From DATLXH01 sp035576005 (GTDB lineage: Bacteria; Acidobacteriota; Thermoanaerobaculia; Gp7-AA8): 39,433 bases of DNA. This document shows, one piece after another, positions 34,600 to 39,433 of this stretch. The notes beneath the pieces are model-generated. The model was not told the DNA's origin and ran no database searches. It was given only the letters and a program-made list of their open reading frames with translations. The DNA is taken from the NCBI GenBank assembly GCA_035576005.1, contig DATLXH010000108.1, positions 1 through 39,433 on the forward strand, in the 5' to 3' direction. The position numbers and the translations under genes were made by a program. The stretch's first letter is position 1. Each line of letters begins with the position of its first letter.

Positions 34600-34850
34600 G
34601 AGCCGCGAAGCGGCGTATCCCTCTCCCCGGCGGGGAGAGGGAAGCGAGCGGAGCGGAGCAGGGAGAGGGGCGTGAAAGTCTCGTCAGTCCGTCGGAAAGG
34701 GCGCGGTCTTCGTATCTCTCGCGGCCCCTCTCCCGGTCGCTTACGCGACCACCCTCTCCCCGCCGGGGAGAGGGATTCGCCCCTCCGGGGCGCCAGTCCA
34801 AGCCGCGTCATCACCTCTTCACCAGCTTTCCACCTACAGGGATGACACCC
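34600..34850 (+). repeat. GC-rich dispersed repeat, full copy
   Basis: It contains the palindrome CCCTCTCCCC-GGC-GGGGAGAGGG, AAGCGAGCGGAGCGG, then CCCCTCTCCC, the hairpin GGTCGC-TTAC-GCGACC, a second CCCTCTCCCCGCCGGGGAGAGGG, and finally GGGGCGCCAGTCC...TCATCACCTCTTCACC...GGGATGACA. Over most of this it is the inverted counterpart of 39222-39433, with a few differences. Partial copies are at 125-208 and 8897-8965. Confidence 0.85.
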
Positions 34851-34868
34851 CGATCAGCGGGCGATGGT

Positions 34869-36170
34869 CTAGTCCTGCTCCATCTCCCACGCGATCTTTT
34901 TGAACGTCCGGTCGGCTCGCTCGATGAGTTGAGTGATGTCCTTTTTCGCGTGGGCCAAAGAGAAAAAGGCGGATTCGAGTTGCGAGGGTGGCAGATAGAC
35001 GCCTTCTGCAAGCATCAAGTGGAAGAAGCGACTGAAACGGCTCCGGTTGCTCGTATCCGCGCTCTCGAGATCGGTCACGGGCTGGTCGGTGAAGAAGATC
35101 GTCCACATGGAGCCGACCCTGTTGATCGTGATCGGGATTTTTCTGTTCCTTGCGGCCTTTACCACTCCCTTCTCGAACTCGTTCGAGCGTTCTTCGAGAT
35201 CGCGGTAAACCGGGGAGTTTTTCAATACTCCAAGGGTCGATTTTCCGGCCGCCACGGCAACGGGATTGCCTGAGAGTGTCCCGGCCTGATACATCGCACC
35301 CAGGGGCGAGACATTCTGCATCAGCTTCTCCGAAGCGCCATAGGCGCCGATCGGTAAGCCGCCGCCAATGATCTTGCCGAGGGTCGTGATGTCGGGGCTC
35401 ACGCCATAAAGTTGCTGCGCCCCGCCGTAGGAAACCCGGAAGCCGGTCATGACTTCGTCGAAAATCAGTAGTGTCGAGTGCTCATCGCACAAAGTGCGCA
35501 GTCCGGCGAGGAATCCTTCAGCCGGTGGGACGCATCCCATGTTTCCTGCAACCGGTTCGACGATGACACCGGCAATCTCGTTTTTGTTGCCCTTGAAGGC
35601 GGCTCTGACAGCCTCGAGATCGTTGTAGCGCACTGACAGTGTGAGCGATGAGAACTCCTCGGGAATCCCTGCCGAATCGGGCACACCGAACGTCGCGCTG
35701 CCGGAGCCGGCTTTCACCAGAAGCGAGTCGACGTGGCCGTGGTATCCGCCATCGAACTTCAGAATCTTTTTCCGTCCGGTTGCTGCGCGCGCAAGCCGGA
35801 TTGCGCTCATCGTGGCTTCCGTCCCGGAGTTCACGAGCCTGACCATTTCAATGCTGGGGATCGCTTGCGCGATCATTTCCGCGAGCTCGATCTCCCCCAT
35901 GGTGGGAGCACCGAATGACGAGCCGCGGGTGGCGGCCTTTTTCACTGCCTCCACTACATAGCGGTGCGCATGACCAAGGATCAGCGGACCCCATGATCCG
36001 ACACAGTCGATGTATTGAAGATTATCGACATCGAAGATTCGGGAGCCCTGACCCTGCTCGATGAAAAGGGGAGTTCCGCCGACGGCCTTGTATGCGCGGA
36101 CAGGGGAGTTGACCCCACCCGGCATGACCCGGCTAGCCCGTTGAAAGAGTGCTTCGGATTGTTTGGCCAT
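34869..36170 (-). CDS. hemL: Glutamate-1-semialdehyde 2,1-aminomutase
   Basis: The 433-residue enzyme makes 5-aminolevulinate, the first committed step of tetrapyrrole synthesis by the C5 route. It is a class III PLP aminotransferase with the family start LFQRASRVMPGGVNSPVRAY, the cofactor blocks VNSGTEATMSAIRLAR and LLIFDEVMTGFRV, and the PLP Lys266 in ITTLGKIIGGGLPIGAYG. Length matches the family. The start ATG is the first of its frame and yields the normal N-terminus. It is flanked by repeats on both sides and has no hem neighbours. Confidence 0.97.
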   Translation of the reverse strand: MAKQSEALFQRASRVMPGGVNSPVRAYKAVGGTPLFIEQGQGSRIFDVDNLQYIDCVGSWGPLILGHAHRYVVEAVKKAATRGSSFGAPTMGEIELAEMIAQAIPSIEMVRLVNSGTEATMSAIRLARAATGRKKILKFDGGYHGHVDSLLVKAGSGSATFGVPDSAGIPEEFSSLTLSVRYNDLEAVRAAFKGNKNEIAGVIVEPVAGNMGCVPPAEGFLAGLRTLCDEHSTLLIFDEVMTGFRVSYGGAQQLYGVSPDITTLGKIIGGGLPIGAYGASEKLMQNVSPLGAMYQAGTLSGNPVAVAAGKSTLGVLKNSPVYRDLEERSNEFEKGVVKAARNRKIPITINRVGSMWTIFFTDQPVTDLESADTSNRSRFSRFFHLMLAEGVYLPPSQLESAFFSLAHAKKDITQLIERADRTFKKIAWEMEQD

Positions 36171-36259
36171 AGTCGAGGGATTCTACCGCGGGATGACCAC
36201 TGGCGTCGGGTCAGTTGTCACCGGTTGAAGCTTGCGTCAATTCCGCGACGCTGACGGCA

Positions 36260-36444
36260 CTAGCCCGCATTTCTCACACTCCTTTGTGGCGAGGCGGCGG
36301 AGAGTGGCCTGGATGCGAGGCGTACGACGGTTTCGCGACGAAGGCATAGTTGACACTATGTCGAGGAGTGAAACCGTCGTGCAACGAAGCAGGCAGACCG
36401 CTATCCGCCGCCGCAGCAGAAGGAGTGTGAGAAAGGCGGGCTAG
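36260..36444. repeat. Fold-back element with conserved inner stem-loop (copy 2)
   Basis: The ends CTAGCCCGCATTTCTCAC (plus ACTCCTT) and their inverted copy differ at one position over about 25 bases. Further in, GGCGGCGGA (about 36293) pairs with TCCGCCGCC (about 36404), ACGACGGTTTC (36324-36334) with GAAACCGTCGT (36370-36380), and CATAGT (36345-36350) with ACTATG (36355-36360). The loop words GCGAGGCG, GAGGAGT and CAACGAAGC match copy 1. It lies between the divergent hemL and the formimidoylglutamase-family gene. Confidence 0.9.
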
Positions 36445-36468
36445 GTCTCGACGTCTTACAATGAGGAG

Positions 36469-37413
36469 GTGAACGATTTCTCGTCGTTGCGAAAAAAACA
36501 CGATCCCCGGGATCCTCGGGCGTCGAGCCTGCTTGCCCGGTCGGACGCCCCCTCGAGGGACGAGCTGGTGTTACTCGGCCTCCCATTCGATAGTTCGATT
36601 CCGTCCAGGTCCGGAGCGAGGATGGGACCTCAGTCGTTTCGCGACGCCCTCGCCTCGCTCACCACCTTCGGAAACGGACTGGACCTTTCAGCACATCGCT
36701 GCTCGGATCTCGGCGATCTCGACCTTCCTGCAACGAGCGTGGCGAAAGCTCACGAGATCGTCGAATCGGCTTCGAAGGCGATCTTTGCCGAGGGCGCGTT
36801 TCCCTTCTTCATCGGTGGAGATAACGGTCTGACGGGCGCGCTGATTCGAGGGCTTGCGTCAGCGCGGCCCGATCTCGAGCTCGGGTTGATCGTAATCGAT
36901 TCTCACTATGATGTTCGCGAGTATGAGAGCGAAGATCTGCTCTCGAGCGGAACCCCGTACCGCCGGGCTCTGGAGACATCGGTCCTTACAGGAGAACGGA
37001 CGACTATCGTCGGCACCAGGGAGTTTGCGAACGCCTCGTACTACGACCGCTGGGTTCGGGAGGCTGGGATCACGATCGTCCCAGTGGACGAGTTCGACCG
37101 ACGGCGCGCGCACGAGATTGCAGTCGAGTTGCGAGAGCGCGTCGAGAAGCATTCGAATGCAATCTTCCTCTCCATCGACATCGACTCAGTTACATCAGGA
37201 GAAGCACCAGGGAGCTCAGCGGCGGCGCCCGGCGGGCTCCGAAGTCGCGAGATCATCTCCATCGTCCGCGAGATAAGCCGCTCTCCAAAGTTGATAGGCG
37301 TTGACCTCTCGGAGCTCTCACCCCCATGGGACGTGCAAAGCATGACGGCGAAGCTGGCGGCGAGGTTGTTCCTCGAAGTCTTCGCGGGACGAGTGGGGAG
37401 CAAGTCAACGTGA
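36469..37413 (+). CDS. Arginase/formimidoylglutamase-family hydrolase
   Basis: The 314-residue protein has the ureohydrolase fold: GGDNGLTGALI (116 on), IDSHYDVRE (143-151) and FLSIDIDSVTSGEAPG (233-248). In arginase and agmatinase these supply two-metal ligands (GGDH, DAHxD, SxDxDxxDP). Here the first His is Asn119 and the last motif is changed from DP. The short block SSGTPYRRALE resembles formimidoylglutamase. It may act in histidine breakdown or on another guanidino/formimino compound. GTG 36469 touches the GAGGAG site, a poor spacing; a TTG at 36487 is the next option. No hut genes adjoin it. Confidence 0.8.
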   Translation: MNDFSSLRKKHDPRDPRASSLLARSDAPSRDELVLLGLPFDSSIPSRSGARMGPQSFRDALASLTTFGNGLDLSAHRCSDLGDLDLPATSVAKAHEIVESASKAIFAEGAFPFFIGGDNGLTGALIRGLASARPDLELGLIVIDSHYDVREYESEDLLSSGTPYRRALETSVLTGERTTIVGTREFANASYYDRWVREAGITIVPVDEFDRRRAHEIAVELRERVEKHSNAIFLSIDIDSVTSGEAPGSSAAAPGGLRSREIISIVREISRSPKLIGVDLSELSPPWDVQSMTAKLAARLFLEVFAGRVGSKST

Positions 37414-37418
37414 CCGAC

Positions 37419-37486
37419 ATCAATTCAGCATTCAACATTCTCCATTCGAGGCGAATCAGGAATGTTGAATGTTGAATGTTGAATTG
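37419..37486. repeat. Palindrome of AATGTTGAATG words
   Basis: CAATTCAGCATTCAACATTC (and onward to about 37450) is the near-perfect reverse complement of the right arm, built from GAATGTTGAATGTTGAATTG, with a 12-base loop. Three mismatches are visible. It lies between two convergent genes (stops at 37413 and 37503), where it could act as a bidirectional terminator. Confidence 0.85.
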
Positions 37487-37502
37487 CCACCGCGCTGAGA
37501 CT

Positions 37503-38438
37503 TCAGGCCCGCTCCCTCAACGACAGCCAGCTCCCCAGCAGCCCTGCGACCACTGCGCCGGCTACCAGCGCGAGCGACTCGCGCCAGGGAAGAAATGTAG
37601 CGAGCAAAAAATCCCACAGGACCGGATTCGTCGGGGTCACATACCGCTGAGCCGCGATAAAAAGGCTGTAGAGAAGGGCCACGGCGAGTACTCCGCCTGC
37701 CGCACCCTGGAGAAGGCCTTCGACGAAGAAAGGCCCGCGAATCATGGTTTCTGTGGCGCCGACGAGTCGCATGATCTCGATCTCTTCGCGGTAGAGGACC
37801 ATCGTGAGTCTGATGACGTTGGCGATCATGAAGGCGGCAGCGAGTGCAACGAGTCCCCCTGTTACGAATCCAATGCTGTTGATGACCCCGATGATTCTCC
37901 GAAGCCGTGCGACCCACTCCCAATCGAACTGCACGTGATCCACACCAGGGAGCCGCTTGAGTGCAGCAACACCGGAGCTGAATGATTTTGACTCGATGAT
38001 CTGCGGAGTCACCTGTACCTCGAACGATTCAGGAAAGGGATTCCGGTCGAGCTCACTGACGACCGGCGAGAGGCTGGTGAAGAAGGATCGGAACTTTGCG
38101 AGCGCGGCCTCGCGCGAGATGAAACGCCTGCGCGCAAGGTCGCTGCGGCTCGAAAGGAAGGTGTCGACGCTTCTCACCTGTTCGGGGGTGGCATCGTCGC
38201 GCATGTAGATCGTGAGATGCGACTGGCCGCCCCAGAGATTGACGGCGCGAGTCAGGTTTTCCGAGATCAGAAGAAAGAGCCCGACGATGAAGAGCGACAT
38301 CGCGATCATCCCGATTGCGACGAGGCTGTTGCGTTTCGAGATCCAGATACGTCGGAGAGCCTCACGAAAAAAGTAGCCGACTGTCGAGGAGGGAATCGTC
38401 GGCTCGCCTTTCGCCCGTGCCGTGGCCTTGGACCACAA
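37503..38438 (-). CDS. ftsX: Cell-division ABC permease FtsX
   Basis: The 311-residue integral membrane protein is the permease partner of FtsE. It shows a first membrane helix near NSLVAIGMIAMSLFIVGLFLL, an extracytoplasmic loop (HLTIYMRDDATPEQVRSVDT), then three more helices, with the FtsX blocks VALAAAFMIANVIRLTMVLYREEIEIMRLVGAT and a late FFVEGLLQGAAGG. FtsEX controls peptidoglycan hydrolases at the septum. The TTG 38438 start is supported by GGAG six bases upstream, which is part of the last codons of ftsE. Confidence 0.92.
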   Translation of the reverse strand: MWSKATARAKGEPTIPSSTVGYFFREALRRIWISKRNSLVAIGMIAMSLFIVGLFLLISENLTRAVNLWGGQSHLTIYMRDDATPEQVRSVDTFLSSRSDLARRRFISREAALAKFRSFFTSLSPVVSELDRNPFPESFEVQVTPQIIESKSFSSGVAALKRLPGVDHVQFDWEWVARLRRIIGVINSIGFVTGGLVALAAAFMIANVIRLTMVLYREEIEIMRLVGATETMIRGPFFVEGLLQGAAGGVLAVALLYSLFIAAQRYVTPTNPVLWDFLLATFLPWRESLALVAGAVVAGLLGSWLSLRERA

Positions 38439-38440
38439 CG

Positions 38441-39157
38441 TCAGCTCCAGCTCAGGAACGACGGTTGATCGGCGGTCGGCGCGAGAATCGGCGCCGAGGG
38501 GCGCTCATCGGTCAGGCGGCCCTTCTCGAGCGTGATGACCCGCTTTCCGGTTTTTCGTATCAGCTCACGGTCATGCGTGGCGAGCAGAACCGTCGACCCA
38601 CGCAGGTTCGCGTCGAGAAAGATCTGGATGATCTCGAGCGAGAGCTCCGGGTCGAGGTTCCCGGTTGGCTCATCCGCAATGATTACCATCGGATCATTGA
38701 TCAGTGCGCGGGCGATCGCGACGCGCTGCTGCTCGCCGCCGGAGAGTTGAAGAGGGTAGCCGTTGAGTCGGTGGTGGAGACTGACGGCTCGAAGGGCGTT
38801 GTAAGCGCGTCGCTTGTGCTCTTTCGGTGAGACACCCAGGACCGTCAGAATGAACGAGAGGTTCTCGAAAACGGTCATCCGCTCGATGAGTTTGAAGTCC
38901 TGGAAAACCATCCCGATCTCGCGACGGAAGGACGGGAGCTGGGAGCGCTTGATCGCAGCAAGGTTGCGCCCATTCACGATGATCTGCCCATCGGTCGGCG
39001 CCACCTGCTTGAGGATCAGCTTGAGCAGCGTCGATTTGCCGGCGCCGCTCGGACCGGTCAGGAAAACGAACTCCCCCTTGTCGATGTGAAGGTTCACGTC
39101 CTCGAGCGCACTCTGACTCGCGTCGAACTTCTTGGAGACATGAAAGAAATGGATCAT
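38441..39157 (-). CDS. ftsE: Cell-division ATP-binding protein FtsE
   Basis: The 238-residue ABC ATPase has Walker A (LTGPSGAGKSTLLKLI), Q loop (VFQDFKLI), signature LSGGEQQRVAIARAL and Walker B (VIIADEP), followed by DLDPELSLEI-like D loop and H-loop THDREL. The start MIHFFHVSKKFD is the usual FtsE beginning; upstream in-frame starts (39172, 39202) would add 5 or 15 residues and have no clear ribosome site. It is directly followed by ftsX, with which it forms an inner-membrane complex. Confidence 0.93.
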   Translation of the reverse strand: MIHFFHVSKKFDASQSALEDVNLHIDKGEFVFLTGPSGAGKSTLLKLILKQVAPTDGQIIVNGRNLAAIKRSQLPSFRREIGMVFQDFKLIERMTVFENLSFILTVLGVSPKEHKRRAYNALRAVSLHHRLNGYPLQLSGGEQQRVAIARALINDPMVIIADEPTGNLDPELSLEIIQIFLDANLRGSTVLLATHDRELIRKTGKRVITLEKGRLTDERPSAPILAPTADQPSFLSWS

Positions 39158-39221
39158 GGGGCTCACGCTCATGATAGCGCGCGGACAGCTCAGGAAGGTC
39201 ACGACCCCCGCGTCGCGAAGA

Positions 39222-39433
39222 TGTCATCCCGTGCGGGTTAACAGCGGGAACGCTGTTGAAGAAGTGATGACACGCGGCGGGACTCGCGCCCCGAGGGGCG
39301 AATCCCTCTCCCCGGCGGGGAGAGGGTGGTCGCGTAAGCGACCGGGAGAGGGGCCGCGAGAGATACGAAGACCTCGCCCTTTTCGAAGGACTGGCGAGAC
39401 TTTCACGCCCCTCTCCCTGCTTCGCTCCGCTCG
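39222..39433 (-). repeat. GC-rich dispersed repeat, inverted copy
   Basis: Read on the minus strand, this repeats most of 34655-34850: GAGAGGGGC, GTCTTCGTATCTCTCGCGGC, GGTCGC-TTAC-GCGACC, the second G-rich palindrome, and TCATCACTTC...GGGATGACA. Scattered differences are visible. It continues to or past the window end, so its full extent is unknown. Confidence 0.88.

Noticed and set aside
34407..34845. Open frames on both strands across the GC-rich repeat
   Set aside because: Similar peptides (RKGRGLRISRGPSPGRL) come from the other repeat copy at 39224-39406, so they are repeat translations rather than genes.

Overview
The window is about 39 kb of GC-rich, gene-dense bacterial chromosome. 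No 16S rRNA or ribosomal protein is present, so the phylum is an inference. A Hanks-type Ser/Thr kinase, a secreted beta-propeller/amidohydrolase fusion, TTG and GTG starts, and many short intergenic palindromes together suggest a soil or sediment Acidobacteriota-like heterotroph. The FtsE/FtsX pair, HemL, and lipoprotein and signal peptides point to a diderm.

Layout. 0.4-1.0 kb: MazF/ribbon-helix-helix toxin-antitoxin pair, minus strand. 1.1-4.5 kb: membrane Ser/Thr kinase followed closely by a CmoB-like methyltransferase. 4.5-5.3 kb: gene-free DNA with short tandem repeats, then tRNA-Thr(CGT) on the minus strand. 5.5-8.9 kb: secreted propeller-amidohydrolase. 9.0-9.7 kb: a Y1 (RAYT/IS200-like) transposase between inverted REP-like repeats. 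9.8-16.5 kb: orphan peptide-binding lipoprotein, alkaline-phosphatase-superfamily enzyme, RsbU-type phosphatase, class IV aminotransferase, and an unknown membrane protein. 16.4-16.8 kb: fold-back repeats, then a phosphohexomutase and tRNA-Lys and tRNA-Glu.

18.8-25.3 kb looks like an accessory or defence island beside the tRNAs. It holds a small ORF overlapping a ClpP-fold SDH-type serine protease, a DUF4238 protein with a C-terminal Cys pair motif, and a large MmeI-like type IIG restriction-methylase broken by one frameshift. It ends at a tRNA 3'-end fragment and an orphan HicB-like antitoxin.

25.9-31.5 kb: an ECF-like sigma factor with a shortened region 2, translationally coupled to a zinc-finger/membrane/PspC protein; a nitroreductase-fold protein that keeps the substrate-binding residues of iodotyrosine deiodinase; a secreted TIM-barrel hydrolase-like protein; a small membrane protein; and an MscS channel with a cyclic-nucleotide-binding domain. 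31.7-34.5 kb: three overlapping genes (zinc-ribbon mini-protein, GT4 glycosyltransferase, polyprenyl-phosphate sugar transferase), an exopolysaccharide initiation unit. 34.9-39.2 kb: hemL, an arginase/formimidoylglutamase-family gene, and ftsE-ftsX.

The strongest non-coding signal is a pair of fold-back elements (16456-16618 and 36260-36444). They share an inner stem-loop and conserved internal-loop sequences but have different stem sequences, as expected of a structured RNA or a hairpin-mobilised element. A separate family of about 200-bp GC-rich repeats occurs at 34.6-34.85 kb and, inverted, at 39.2-39.4 kb, with fragments at 0.12 and 8.9 kb.
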